This document shows positions 35,462 through 48,070 of a stretch of DNA of 64,000 bases, piece by piece. Source of the DNA: Sipunculus nudus. Lineage: Eukaryota > Annelida > Sipuncula > Golfingiida > Sipunculidae. The first letter of the stretch is position 1. Each line of letters opens with the position of its first letter. The notes under the pieces were generated by a model, which was not told the origin of the DNA, made no database searches, and saw only the letters and a program-made list of their open reading frames with translations. Location of the stretch: contig CM049314.1 in NCBI GenBank assembly GCA_026874595.1, positions 58,146,300-58,210,299 of the forward strand, written 5' to 3'. The position numbers and the translations under genes are program-made.

Positions 35462-36549
35462 ATATGTATAGTTATGACTCCTTATAACGGCGTCCGTTAC
35501 AACGGAAGACACGAGCTACGGACAAATCTCTGGGGAACGAACGAGTGAAAGATAAAATTGGCTTCGATATAACGGAAAATTCAAGGTTCAGGAATCGAAC
35601 GGACTTACATGAAACAAATGAACCTCGCCCCTATACTCAGAATCGTTATAACGAATTGGAGTGGCGGCGGTCAGGTCAAGTTTCCCCAGTCGTTTGATCT
35701 TTGTTAAACCCAGCCAACAATGACCGGCTAATTAAAACAGGAGAGCGCAGGTTTTCACACCCAGGCCATGGTCGTTTGGTTATGTCACCGCTGTTTACTC
35801 CATGCTTCGGTCCAGCGCACCCGTGTTCACACCTCGCATATTGCTGGATAATAAGTGAGATAGATGTCAAATTGTTTGGTAAATATTCTAACTCCGTCAC
35901 ATACCTCATTAATTGAGAATCAAAACATTTCCTATAGTATGTTTAGCAAAACCATAATGACATAATTATCCAAGCAATTTAGCCTTGTAAAACTAGTTTT
36001 TAATAGGACAGGATTTGGCTCCGATGACCATTCAGACTTCAGACTCGCTACAGGAATTATGCCACGATGTTCAGGAAGGATCAACCGCCAGCAAAGAGAT
36101 GCGCCTGGATATTTCTGCTACATAGAAAGCTTAAGTTTCCCAGGACAAGAAAACACATCCGAAAGCTACTTTTTAGACCATCATCAACCATTTCCACAGC
36201 TTATGGAATGCAAATTTGGGTGTTTCAACGATTTCCGATATCCTGAGCGCAGCATACAAGTGGTTAGGTGATCCGATTTCGTTGGGGGAGGCGAGGAGAA
36301 CTGGAGGAAGCACTATAATTCATGCCCGTGACTGACGAGCAAGCACATGGGGCTGCCATCAACGACGAAAAGCTGCTAGAGAAGGCAAGAACTTTCGGCG
36401 AGAAAATCGAAATCACAAGGGTTCAGTGTTCTAAGGACTGGTTGACCAGTTTCAAACAACGCCAGGGAGAAGATGCAAGCGCCAAGAAAAAGCAAAATCA
36501 CTGGTGTCAGGAAGGGCGGAAATTCTTAGCGTATATTTCGCATACCTAG
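35462..36549 (+). mobile_element. pogo/Tigger-like fragment with CENPB-type domain (copy B)
   Basis: Equivalent of 25983-27080. The 75-codon CENPB-like frame (36322-36549) is open here too, with three visible residue differences (GEKIEI against GENLDI). The preceding frame is shortened by the 22-bp deletion, so its C-terminus differs from copy A. No catalytic domain. Confidence 0.6.
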
Positions 36550-38088
36550 TACATGAATAGGTCCTTAATTAACTAACACCATGGGTTTCTGTGTGATATA
36601 AATTGATTTTGCAGTCGTCAAATGTCTTCATATGGTCGTTATATAACAGAGACGCCTTATCGAAAAGAATAATGGCCATGACGGCTCTAAAACACCAGGC
36701 TCCCGGTAATCCATCGATTTACATCATAAATAATGATATCTTTAAAAGGAGCGGGGGTGGCTTGGGAATGATCTTTTAAATGGCAAATAATTGCTGTAAT
36801 AAGAAACTTGTTAACTTGTTACACATTTTAGTTGTAGGTTATATGAATTGAATACTATATTATAACATTAGTGAGTATATTTGGAGAGGCGGATTTGCCG
36901 TTTGGGCATACCGGCCATGAGCAATGGCCGATGTCCGATAGGCTGAATAAAAAAATTTAGTATAGTAAAAATTTTAGTATGAAACATAAAGCCTGTTACA
37001 TGCATTTAAACCATAAATATCATCACTGTCACTGCTGCTCAATTTTGTTCATTTAGTGTTTCTTATTCTATTTTTAAGCATATGAAACCATCCGCAGTAG
37101 GTATAGAAGCATGTTACTGAAAAGTTATCATTAAATATTGGGAATTGATCAACGCTGTTTGAATTTCCCCTGCTTTATTTTCTTATGAAGTACAACCCCA
37201 ATCCCCCCCCCCCCCACAACCATTTTGCTGACCTGGAGGTGAAGATTTGAGACCCTGGCCGCTTATGAAATTATCTTTTTTTTCTGAATTTTGCACTTTT
37301 TAGTCACTAATGAATATTTCGTATGTTTGTTAGGCGGTTATAGGACTAATAATGGAGTCACTTTATCTTCAAGGGTGAGGTGGATGATTCGCTGGCTTGG
37401 GTGAGTCATAAATTTGGTACATATTATATATATATATATATATATACATATATACATATATATATATAAATATATATATATATATCAACCCATATATACA
37501 AATAACTGTTTTGTCTTCGTGACACATTTCAAATGTATACACTTAAGTATACGGTTTAAAAAAATAAGCTATTATATTTCAAGTTTAGTTTAATTCTAAT
37601 CCAGATTTAGAAATATTTCAAAGTAAACTCATAAATGGTACCAAAGTCTAATTATTCTAATTATTTATACATTTAATTTTCAATTAACTTGTATTGACAC
37701 CCCTGGGTGTTGCCATGCGGCATGTTCATCGGTTAACCGTGTAATATCATGTGGAAAACATAATCTAGACATAATATAATGTGGAAAAAGTATATAACCA
37801 TAAAGACCGTTGGAAGCGAAAAGTTAACAATATTTCATTTGAAAATGAGATTTCTCGACCGGAATCATCACCTAATCAATACATAATGCGGATTTCTCTA
37901 ATAATTAGTTTTGGTCACAACTTGCAATCTGAATTTCCCTGGAGCTTTTGAGCTTTCTCCTTTGCCATGAAAGCACATCAATGCACATTCATGTTCTTGA
38001 TAAATGATACCTTATTAATTTAGGCATATTTCCCTGGAGCTTCAATTTCCCTGCCTTACAAGTGTAAGATCCAGGCTAAACTTGTCTG

Positions 38089-38124
<36 letters not shown>

Positions 38125-40425
38125 GTTCTATATATATACATATTAGTCGTAATCGGCGACTGAAAAAAAAACGACCGAGGATCAATTATTAATCGAATTT
38201 TAATGTAAGAAATATAGTACCTTGAAATATGCTGTAAACTATTCTCCAGTGGTGATAGATCTTACCCCATTTGACGCCTCCGTGAAAGCATCACCATTTA
38301 AACTGCAGTGTTTTCTCTTAGCTCTATACTAGTTTGACATGAACAATAATGAAGATACGAAATTCCGGTCCAACAATTGTTTATATATTTCATCGATATG
38401 CTTGACACCGTGTACTGAGGCAGGAATAAAAGACATCTCAGTATCGACGTATCAATGTTTTTCTCCTGTTGTTGTCCAGTGGACGAAATGTATATTTTTC
38501 TCATGAGGATTTCCGAATCAGCCAGTCAAATATAAGACTGCATTGCTTTATGAAAACTCATGATCAGGTTTAAATTATTCCTTGACCCGCCCGAGCAAAA
38601 CGAAATTTCGGAATTCAGATATAAAATCACGTACGATTACTAACGAGAGTTTCCGTGGTGTCGGTCCATCGTGTGTACGGACTGTGGACTGGAGACTGCT
38701 GAAACATTATTTTAACTTGGTCGGCTCATGTAAATACTAAGAAGTCTGTGAAACGATATTACATTCACAATTTTTGATTCAGCGAACCTCTCTGGAACAA
38801 AGTTAATTATACGGGCCCGACCACCTATAAAGCATGTTGAAATAACACGAAAGCTAGCTTCTTCCCTTTCAAATAAATGTGTACCTGCCAAGATATTGCC
38901 CTGAAAAGTATGCCTACTCCTGTAAACTGTTTTTAAAAAACAGTGAACCGGGCGCGATCACAGGCGTCAACATAAACACAGCGTGTGTACCGCCCGAGCA
39001 CAACACGTATCAATCAGGAGATGCCCTGATTGACTAGGCCCAATAAATGTGATACATGTTCTTGCTGGCTGAAACATCGCGTTTTGCGTCTCACAATCGC
39101 ACCTCCGGTCACACAACTTTGTTATGGTAAACACACCCATGTGGACTGTGTTAACCAACACATAGAGCCATAAACAGATGTTAAACAGCCGTATCCGAGG
39201 TACTGAGACTATGTGCTGGGATGGTGTTGCTTGAAAACGTTTGTATAAAACAAAACTGAACTGATAGTTTAAAAGAATAGGCAAAATATTGGCCCTGATT
39301 GTGTCCCTTATTCAATGAACAGGATGTAGGTGTTCTTGCCAAAATCACAACTGTCTATCAAACACGACCAGTAGAATGCAATATACTGTTCTCACGCTGA
39401 AGACTGAAAAGGAACACATGTACCAGATTTCAATGGTCCGATTCTCGATGCCATCCCCACAAGCCTAAATATTTGATCCAAACATCGCACCAGACATCTG
39501 CATAAAACGCGTGTACGCGAGCCATTCGATTGCTGGTGTCAAATTGACACAGGTGTCTCTTTTATTGTTTGTGTATGTGCAGCGCTAACATTGGCCGTTG
39601 CCATGACGGCATAGCCCGGTCCACGCATGGGGTCTGACGTGTAAACAGCAGTCATGCTAGTCTGGGGTTTTCTCGCCTGGCGGAGCCGGGCCTGCCCATG
39701 TGTGAATCCTGATATGTAGAAACACAGCGATGTTTTTCTAGATGTTTCCTGTAACTCGTGTGTAATGTGTATCATGTTAGGTTCTTTGGATTATTCGAGA
39801 AATGAAAAGTTCTCGGCTTGAGGTGAAAGTTATAGATAAGGGACTGTGTTTTAGAGCCGGGGGAGAAGAGAGAAAAATTCCAGCGGACACAGAAACGTTT
39901 AAGACAGTTTTGGACCTTTTCTGATAAGTGCGGCAACTATAGATTTTCTTCTGAATTTGTGACGGATTTTATATAGTCTTCAGTTTGCCTTTCGGATCAC
40001 TGCCAGGATTTCACTCATGATTACAGTAGATTGATTTTGATATTACATTGGACTGTTATTCTCTGAGAAGATTTGTGTGAACTGTTCATCCGATTTATTC
40101 ATTTTAAAGGACTTGTCACTTTGACAGTGGTCGTATCCAGGTACTGTGCACTTTGTTTATTATGCTGTGTTATTGTATTGATTTGTTGTTATACTGTTGT
40201 TGTACTGTGTAATTCTATCGATTTAGTGTATTGTAATGTTAGGGTTGGTTTAAGAATTAAATATAGTTATTTGTTAACAAAAAAAAAACCACTGATATCT
40301 TTATTCATTCCCCTAGACATTTCAAGCTGCCTATTGTTACAGAATCTGATTTTTTTATCTCCAAGACAAAGTTTATGTTGTCACGCATACGTAATCTGTT
40401 GATATTAGGTTCCATAACATAAAAT

Positions 40426-40443
40426 TGGGGGCTCGTCCCGGAT
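40426..40443 (+). promoter_or_regulatory. tRNA-Pro primer binding site
   Basis: TGGGGGCTCGTCCCGGAT matches the complement of the tRNA-Pro 3' end at 17 of 18 positions, and it sits just inside a CA-terminated LTR-like end. Retroelements use such a site to start minus-strand DNA synthesis. Confidence 0.8.
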
Positions 40444-40584
40444 GCTTAATAGTTTACAAATTTATTAGGCCTTGACCTGGACACATTGTTTTATCATACA
40501 TTGTTTACACGACACATATTGTTTACAGTAAATTGTTTACAAGATTTAGCTCAGTGGTTTTGTGTTATTGTTTAAACATCTTAC

Positions 40585-40789
40585 ATGACAGATTTCAAAC
40601 CTGAGACATTTGTTGACGATCCCGACCCTGATCAACATGAACAGTTGACTAAGGAAGAGTTGTTGCGTTTGGGACAACACTTAGGGCTAAGTGTGGAAAA
40701 AAAGCTTTGAGAAAGCCTGATATGATTGCTAAAATCATGAAAGATCTAGTTAGCAAAGGTTTAATTGAAGAGAGTGAAGTGGAAACATA
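40585..40789 (+). pseudogene. gag: Gypsy gag N-terminal fragment, frameshifted
   Basis: It starts at ATG 40585 with an acidic leader, then a helical block (TKEELLRLGQHLGLSV) resembling the SAP-like start of gag in many invertebrate Gypsy elements. An A-tract near 40700 shifts the frame and brings a stop; in the next frame the block continues (RKPDMIAKIMKDLVSKG) to a stop at 40789. Two frames are needed, so it is broken. Confidence 0.65.
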
Positions 40790-41130
40790 AAAAATGACAG
40801 GAATTTGATTGTAGTAAGGATGTAGATTTCTTTGATGGCTCTGAAAAAGAATGGCCAAGAAAAACACACATGAGCATAATGGTCTAGATGATAATAACAC
40901 TCTGGGAGTAAGTAGTGACTCGTCTAACGACTCGCCCGTACAGGATGCAGCATTTTCGAGGTCGGAACTTATCGCGGAACAGCACAAGGACCCTGCTACT
41001 TCATGTTCGTTTTCCAGGGCAGTTTCTAAGGATGAACTGTTACAGAACCCAGTTTGTTTCTATGTTAAAAATTGAGTGCTTATGCGTAAATGGCGACCAC
41101 CAGATAGGCTAGTCAAAATAGTGAAACAGG

Positions 41131-41559
41131 TACCACTAATTGCAACACAAACGAAACCACTTTTAATTGCCTTTGTCTATTCATCTGAACAACATATTAA
41201 AATTGCAATTCTGTGGAGGGAGTGGAACAAACGTTTCTGACCCACCACCAATTTTCCAGCATCCATGACCATAAAATAACTCAACATTTTCATTGCTAGG
41301 GCAGCAGTTAACCGATACTGTCAAAACAGGTGTTGATTCCTATGTTTTATACAGCGATATATTCGTCTAAAATGATTCCCTTATAAGACGATTTAAGGGT
41401 AAAAATTAGGCAAAAACGTTTTTGGGACCACTTGAGTCAGAGGGAAATCTTACAGGTAAATACAGGCCTTGCTGTCAAAGATTCTTCTCAAATGATAAAT
41501 TGTAAGAATTACTTTTTTATCTTTATTTTAGTTGAAAAGAATGATGAAACAAATTTGCG
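41131..41559. other. Unassigned DNA
   Basis: No recognisable gene or element between the Gypsy remnant and the next tandem repeat. Confidence 0.4.
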
Positions 41560-41806
41560 TAGTACAAATATGCGTATCGGGGGTACCCCTACCCCAAAAC
41601 TCTTACAAACAGGATTAACTAATACATGAAGCGCATTGATTGGTTTCAAGTACGGAAAACATTTATTTGTCTTTTAATATGCGTAGTACAAATATGCGTA
41701 TCGGGGTTGCCCCTACCCCCTAAACTCTTACAAACAGGCTTAACTAATACATGCAGAGCATTGATTGGTTTCAAGTACAGAAAACATTAATTTGTCTTTT
41801 ACACTA
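41560..41806. repeat. Two tandem copies of a ~122-bp unit
   Basis: 'gtagtacaaatatgcgtatc' recurs at about 41561 and 41684, with the following 100 bp conserved ('ctcttacaaacagg', 'gattggtttcaagtac'). A local duplication. Confidence 0.85.
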
Positions 41807-41948
41807 AGATTCAATCAAATCTGATCAACAGAGTCTCAACAGGTCAATACTGCAGGGCCCTATGGTATCCAAATTTGATAACAGAGGACAAATTTCTGAT
41901 GTAGGTACTGTCTTCCTTGCGTATCTGCACCAGGAGTTCTTAGAAAAG

Positions 41949-44900
41949 TCACATCTCAATATCATCTACATTTCCGTCACTTGGTACATTATCCCTTGGT
42001 ACGACTCCCCTGCACCCTGAGCAAGCCATAGAACACTCAAGACCTTGACGTCTGCACCCACACCGCATGGTCCTGCATCCACATTTACATATGCACCGAA
42101 CACGCTTCAGGAGCGATTGAGGGGCTGGGTCCTTGTCAGCACTGATTGGTACCATCCTGCCATCACGAACTTTCCAACCCCATTCTTCAGTGTCCAAAGA
42201 ATTCCCTTTCCAAATTTGCACCTGATGAAAAACTCGTACACTATGGTACGTTGCAGTAGCAGAGGTAGGAGGCAACATGTTTGGGTGTACAGCTTTTTTG
42301 CAGACAATCACCAGCTCCAGAAAACGCTGATGCCTCAATGTATCAAGCGTTTCTATTTCCTTGCCCCTGCACACAATAAGCACAGCTTTCTCCCGAGCTT
42401 TCTTGATTTCGGCCTTTGATGAATCAGAGGTCTGGAATATTTCAGCTACTTGACGAAAGACTCTATTGTCCTTGTTTCGTTTCAGCCCAGCTTCTTTCCC
42501 AATACAACACAGCCTTGAAGTGGTGTCGCACCCGAGCAATGCATGCACAAACAGGATGTTATCACACACATTCATTCCAAGGGTTAATCGGGTTGTCTTT
42601 ATACTGAGACATTTCATGACTGCTCCTTTTTTTGGTTCTGGACGGAAGAAAATGTCATTTCCTTCGTTCCTTGCAAGATAGAGCAGGAGGACTAAAAGGT
42701 ATGTATCATCTCCAACTAACACAACCGTCGGCGTCGCTTATTTCAGCACAGGCTGGTCTTGACAGACACCATAGCACCCTCTTGACTTCGGCCGTACCTC
42801 TCCAATGGGTGAGGCCACCATTGGTTTTCAAGCTCCTTATAAGGACCTGTTCGATCACGAGGTCTGGTGACAGCAGTGCCCAAAAACGGTTGGATCGCCG
42901 TATGACATGAAATCCCTCAAGTAACAAACCATGGACTCGTGGGTGTTTTTCTGAAAAGTTGGTCAGCTGCTGTAGGTAAATATACAGTGAATTCGTGTAC
43001 GAATTATGCCCGAAGGCTGCCATTAATGACAATAATTCCAGCTTGGTAGATAGGTGCAGCTGCCAGTCACCGGTCCGCTCAGGTCTGATGAAGTCCCTGG
43101 TAATATCTATCATCTGTATTTACATTAACCATAGTTTGGAAGTTGAACACTCGGACTCAGCTGTATCATCACAGATTTCAGTCTAACCTGAAGTGACTTT
43201 AGCATCTCCGAAGATTCTACATCTCCAGTGGTCACAGTTCCTGACCTCAGGTCATCATACCGGTCGGAAATGCCTGACAGTTAGCTATCAACATTGACCC
43301 CTTTTTTATTACCATCTTGGTATGGAAGAGAGAGCTTTGTTTCACAAACGTTTGACAACAAAAGTGTATGCAGAACAGCATCAATAAAAAAAAATCCCTC
43401 GAACTGCTCTGGCATATGCTTTTCCACTGATTATATGAGGAACAGTGTTTGCAGCGAAGATCACTTCTAGTGACTCCTGAATCCTTGTTCCACGCATTGG
43501 ATGCCCAACTTAACCCAAAAAACTCATAAGGGTATGGAAGCCACCTAACCTTGGTATAATAGAGTGTAAAGGACTGTGCAATGGAGCACCTTCTATTGTG
43601 GTCATGGCTTTCCACCAAAGTGGTTGAACAAATGTAACTACAGGCACTACATCATGGCGTCTCGCATGGTCAGAAACGAAGTGAAGTGTTGAATTGATAC
43701 TGGTCATATCGGACGGATTCTTATAAATCATTGGCGGGAACATGATTGATGATTTCCCGGGTCGATCTCCATCTGATATTAACTGTATATTCCCTGACCA
43801 TCCAGGCCTAGGTAGTCTAAGAAATTGGGAGGTTTTCAATAGTAAGTCAACCAATGGTCTGCCTTCTTCTTGCGGAAGTGTTAAGCCATGCAAACACTCA
43901 TATTTCAATTTTTGAAGTTCATTTCCCGTAGGTAAGAAAGGCTTGATGCCGATACGTCCAATTACAGTTATATCATCAGCACTCATGGAAACACGTTTCA
44001 CCATTGGAGTAACATCAGTCGTTGGTTTAACGGCCGCAATTACCCCCATCCAATAAAAAAGTGGTGCGTCAATCAATAGTCCTTAGGTGATGGTCGACAT
44101 TGTCTGCTAAATACTGCATCCGTTGTCCAGGAAAAACTCTGTAAGAACAAGTCCCTGGCTCACTGCTGCTGACCGTTGGTAGTTCAGAACTTCATTATAT
44201 GAGGAACAGAATTCAAGTACATTCAAGGAGTCAATTGAAAATCTCGAGGCAAATTTGAATGCATGTCAACACCCAGACCTAAATGAAGGGGAGTAGTTAA
44301 AATTCTCGGACGTGTCGCCTGCATAATGGCTTGCCCCAATGAGCAAACTTTCATTACTTTATCAGTACCCACAAACAGAGTTTTCAGAAACAACTGCAAT
44401 GATTCTGGGATAAATGCTGCAGATGCTTCAATAGTAGACATTGAAAGACTAGTGGGATAAATGTCCTTATGCTGGGCAACAGTTTGAATGTCAACTATAA
44501 TAAGACTGGCGGCAGTTACAATCACCAGCAATTTTTCTGTTTCTGCGTCAGGAAGCTTTGGCTTCTGATAAAAGTAATTTGTCAAAATATAAGTAAAATC
44601 ATACGGCTCCAAGCCTGTGCCCTGCAGAAACTCTTCCATATTGTCAATCAGATCATAGATGGTTGTGTGTTCTTCATCATTTGCTTTGAGGTAATCTTTC
44701 GCTTTCATAAAAGCCTCTTCTTTAAAAGTATTCTCTTGCCTCCACATCTTTGGTTTCTTGGCTGGATCTATGAGTCCTTCCTTGAAAATATTGGGAACGT
44801 TCCTTCCAGTCCTGAAATCTGTGCTACATAGTTCATGATACACTGCATCAAATGCGTGTAGGTCCTGAGTAAATGTTACTCTTGCTCTGACGATAGTTGC

Positions 44901-45312
44901 CCAGTCATCTTTTCGATCATTACAGTGATTTAATTTATACCTATCAAAATCTAATGTCCTGACCGGAATTAGTACATGGTATGTTTTCCTTCCACTGTAC
45001 TTATCAGGTTGTCCGCAGAGTTCACAATGGTCCTGGTATAAAAATGCGGGGCTTTCTGAGCGAAGAGTACGATTTAAGTCGTTTCGATCTGGGCTATCTG
45101 ATACCCGCCTCCGTTTGAACTTCTTTATCTCATTTTTGTTAGTGTGTTTATGTCTACAGTCCACATGCACCTTGTCACCAGGTTTCACTTCAATACAACT
45201 TCTCGTTCCAGATTTGCTTTGGCAATCCCTATGCATCCTTTTTCTGTCTATGTTGCTGTAGGTTTCCCATCACCCGGGTACTCTCCACAAAGGGCACACT
45301 TCTCGACCATAC
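41949..45312 (-). pseudogene. Decayed multicopy invertebrate gene: zinc-knuckle, PIN/FEN-like and CXC regions
   Basis: A chain of minus-strand frames reads as one broken protein: a start near 45312 (MVEKCALCGEYPGDG, then stop/frameshift), 45236-44223 (337 codons, with CELCGQ), 44076-43510, 43113-42706, and 42722-41949 (257 codons). Order of features: paired Cys motifs; an 'ADNVDHHLRT' phrase near 44092-44112, broken by stops; a 'FIRPERTGDWQLHLS' region; an acidic DDTYLLVLLLYL with HALLGCDTTS, resembling PIN/FEN-type nuclease active-site strands; and a C-terminal CxC cluster (CICKCGCRTMRCGC, tesmin/TSO1-like). I recognise this as a large uncharacterised family repeated in many invertebrate genomes. 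Its behaviour suggests a mobile element, but its biochemical role is not established. At least four frame breaks make this copy dead, unless some are introns. Confidence 0.7.
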
Positions 45313-45499
45313 TGTAAACAAAGAATAACATATGCCTATCTGAATAAGAATGCCATAATGCTATTTGTTCGAATACATGTACATTTAAAGGAAACATTTA
45401 AAGAAAACAATGAAAAAGTAAGCCCATTAAGTTATCCCCTCGATAACCATACTACCCTTTTTTTATGTAATTTGAAGTTCTCAAAAGAGGTATTGGTAT

Positions 45500-46140
45500 C
45501 TTTAGGCCTTACAACCATGGTGGAGCTGTTTAGGGGTAGGATAGTACATGTTACATCTATAGGGAGGCTGCTAATCCATTTTTTTACTCAGTCCATGTGG
45601 AAGATCACCTCACAAAACGGGGCTCAGTACAAATGATACACTCCTGGACTAATCCACATAGCATTTATAGCTAAAAATGTACTTAGGGTTCAGATACTGT
45701 AAATGAACAAGATCAAAATAACTGATTAAAACACTGTCTTCCACACACCACTTTGACTTACCTTTAATATGTTATCTGGGGGTATCTAATGATAACTTTG
45801 AATGGATTTGAAGCCTTAAAAAAGACATTGTGTTCTTTGAATCAGAAACTATATGTCATGATAGCCATGGTGGAGCTATTTTGGGGTAGGGTAGTACATG
45901 TTGCACCTATAGGGAGGCCCCAATGTTTTACCAAGTCCATGTGAAAGATCACCTCAAAAAACATAGGTTTTATATAAATGATACACTTGTTGTCAGCTCC
46001 TCATATCTGTTATTGCTGAAAATGTTTACTTAGGGATCGGGTACAGGAAGCGAACTTCCTTGATATAAATGGTCAAAACACATTCTTCCACTCATTCCAT
46101 TGATTTAAATTTTTTATATATTATCTGGTGGTATCTAAGG
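45500..46140. repeat. Two tandem copies of a ~349-bp unit
   Basis: 'ccatggtggagct(g/a)ttt' at about 45517 and 45866 starts two diverged units that share 'tagtacatgtt', 'ccatgtg(g)aagatcacctc', 'aaatgatacact' and 'ttatctgg(g/t)ggtatcta'. No coding potential. Confidence 0.8.
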
Positions 46141-46499
46141 ATAACTTTGCAGCAAGTGCTGTTTCTATTGCAATAAGTAGTACGTTTGGTCTTTTTTTGC
46201 TCTATTTTGATTTGCCTATGGCAACCATGTTTAAAGTGTCTTAACCTAAGCCAAATGAGGTGACTCTGGCATCTGCTTGTCAATTGTATGTTTCTATTGA
46301 GAAAACACACAGCTGTTCCAGCGATCCCGACAGCCATTCCATACTTTTGGGAGCGATTACGGTTACATGTTTCGGATATTAGTATTATTCTACAGTTCCA
46401 TTGTCAAAGGCATTCGGTTTAACCTTCCATTGCGAGATCTGTAAAAAACACATCCACGTGGACTGGCTAATCAGGCTTTACCACTAAAACAAAGAATTA
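46141..46499. other. Unassigned DNA
   Basis: No gene or element recognised. The 81-codon minus frame has no features. Confidence 0.4.
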
Positions 46500-47124
46500 C
46501 AGTAAAACCTAGGTGCGACAACCAAAGGGCCACGATAAAGTTGTCGCACTTTTGAGGGGATCGCCTAAGAGGGGGATGACTATCACGCATGTTACAACAG
46601 CTTCTCTGGCCATACGTTGTAATTTTAGTTGTCTAAGACTGGCAATTAGCTATTCAATTTAATCTGGCACTAGATCTACATAAAAAAAAACAGGAAATTA
46701 AACCGTTTTGTGTAGTTTAAGTTAATAACATCAAACAATGAGGAAACCGAAATAGCCTTGTGTGATCATCCGTACATGCCCTGCACTTGTGTCACTTACT
46801 GTCCTTAACTAATTAGTGGTGTAATTATTAGCCCAATGGTAAGTTAAATATCAACCAAATATAAATCTTTATTGACCAGTCAGTTAATCAAAATCTGGGA
46901 AAATTTGTATCAGGCATATAATTATCGGCAGGCCTAAGAATTATAAAACTGTAAAACAAACATCCCTGCATGGCCTGTGGTGAGCATTCGTGGATACGCT
47001 TTGATTTTTTTACCTGCACTCGTTTCACCTAGTGCCCTCAACTTGTAAGTGATGTATTGCAATGTTGTGCCGACCTTCGGCTACGTCTGGTCAAGCATGT
47101 ACTAAGTGGTCGCAAAATATACTG
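46500..47124. mobile_element. pogo-like MITE with TA target duplication
   Basis: The left end CAGTAAAACCTAGGTGCGAC is preceded by TA. The right end, reverse-complemented, reads CAGTATATTTTGCGACCACT and is followed by TA. CAGTA termini with TA duplication fit pogo/Tc1-mariner types. No transposase frame is inside its 625 bp. The ends are diverged, so it is old. Confidence 0.5.
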
Positions 47125-47885
47125 TATTTACTTCATTATCTTAAGAGAAAATTTCATTAACTTTGATTAAGGACAATTTTCGAAATAAAATAGATGGCAT
47201 CTGTTCACCCTTTATCTGTCGGTATATTTATAACGTGAGCGGGTTTAATCTACATGAGTATTAAGTGTTGAATATAGATTTAGCTATTTATATGTCGTGT
47301 TTGTACACGCGAAGTGTGACGTATGTCCCCTAGAAGGTAACTGTTTTAAGTGGCTTGAATGATGAGCTCAGACTTTTTCACAGAGCAGAGGGCATTTGTA
47401 TGAAAACAATATTTACATACTAAGACGTCCATATATCAGACTGTTAAGCACAGATCATAAAGTACGTACAAATACAGTTCCTGAGTTCTCCACCATTGGG
47501 AATATATGTTGGCTATTGACACCTATATAAAACATGTGCATCGTGTTTCCTTTTCCTTTTTATTTTCATGTTCGACCATAACCTCCAGATGGCGATTGAA
47601 CAATTTGTTGATCTGTTCAACTCTTTAGGGTTGATAATAATTCGCAATTGGTTATATATGTGTAAAAGGTGCCTGACCGTTTTCCACGATTTCTTTGCGA
47701 TGTGCAACCTAACACACACAATATACACGTATAAATATACTGTTAAAAATATTTGTCTCTGCCTGGTCTCTTATCGATTATTTGTTTAATTGTTTTGCAG
47801 ACAAAGCGACAGGAAGCTAAAACTTTTTCGAAGCAGGTATCTTTTATATAAAAAATAAACATACGATGCCGCCTATTTCGGGCTT

Positions 47886-47889
<4 letters not shown>
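47125..47889. other. Unassigned AT-rich DNA
   Basis: Nothing supported. Opposite-strand frames of 71-73 codons overlap here and lack domain features. Confidence 0.4.
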
Positions 47890-47937
<48 letters not shown>

Positions 47938-48010
47938 TAGTTATTAGGCAGACCACACTTCCTTTAAACGCTACAATAGGGGGGCCGCTAAAATAAGGGG
48001 GACCATATGT

Positions 48011-48066
<56 letters not shown>
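47890..48066. repeat. Two long (TA)n tracts around a short unique stretch
   Basis: (TA)n at about 47890-47935 and 48014-48066. The intervening 78 bp have a G-tract and 'ccgctaaaataaggggg'. The second tract abuts the Tigger-like element, which targets TA. Confidence 0.9.

Positions 48067-48070
<4 letters not shown>

Larger units (their letters stand above)
32099..40224 (+). repeat. Segmental duplication, copy B (~8.1 kb)
   Basis: Direct-orientation partner of 22768-30680, with a spacer of about 1.4 kb between them. The order of contents is the same: acidic minus frame (33749-33943), MITE (34616-34824), pogo-like fragment (to 36549), (TA)n (37425-37485, interrupted) and (TGTC)n (about 38086-38124). 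A 22-bp deletion relative to A lies near 36267. The right end runs straight into a Gypsy element. Confidence 0.93.
40237..41130 (+). mobile_element. Gypsy-type LTR retrotransposon, internally deleted
   Basis: A probable LTR end (TGTT at 40237, ...ATAACA at 40419; a longer LTR reaching into copy B is possible) is followed six bases later by a tRNA-Pro primer site. The start of gag follows (40585-40789) and then, without most of gag and pol, the linker between RNase H and integrase (about 40890-41130). That linker shows the 'NPVCFYVKN' and 'VLMRKWRPPD' phrases typical of Gypsy pol, with a stop between them. Roughly the central several kilobases are absent and no 3' LTR was recognised. It is a dead derivative. 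Confidence 0.75.

Noticed and set aside
42045-42910. Plus-strand frames of 60-124 codons opposite the CXC-family pseudogene
   Set aside because: They are antisense shadows of the minus-strand coding remnants and lack features of their own.
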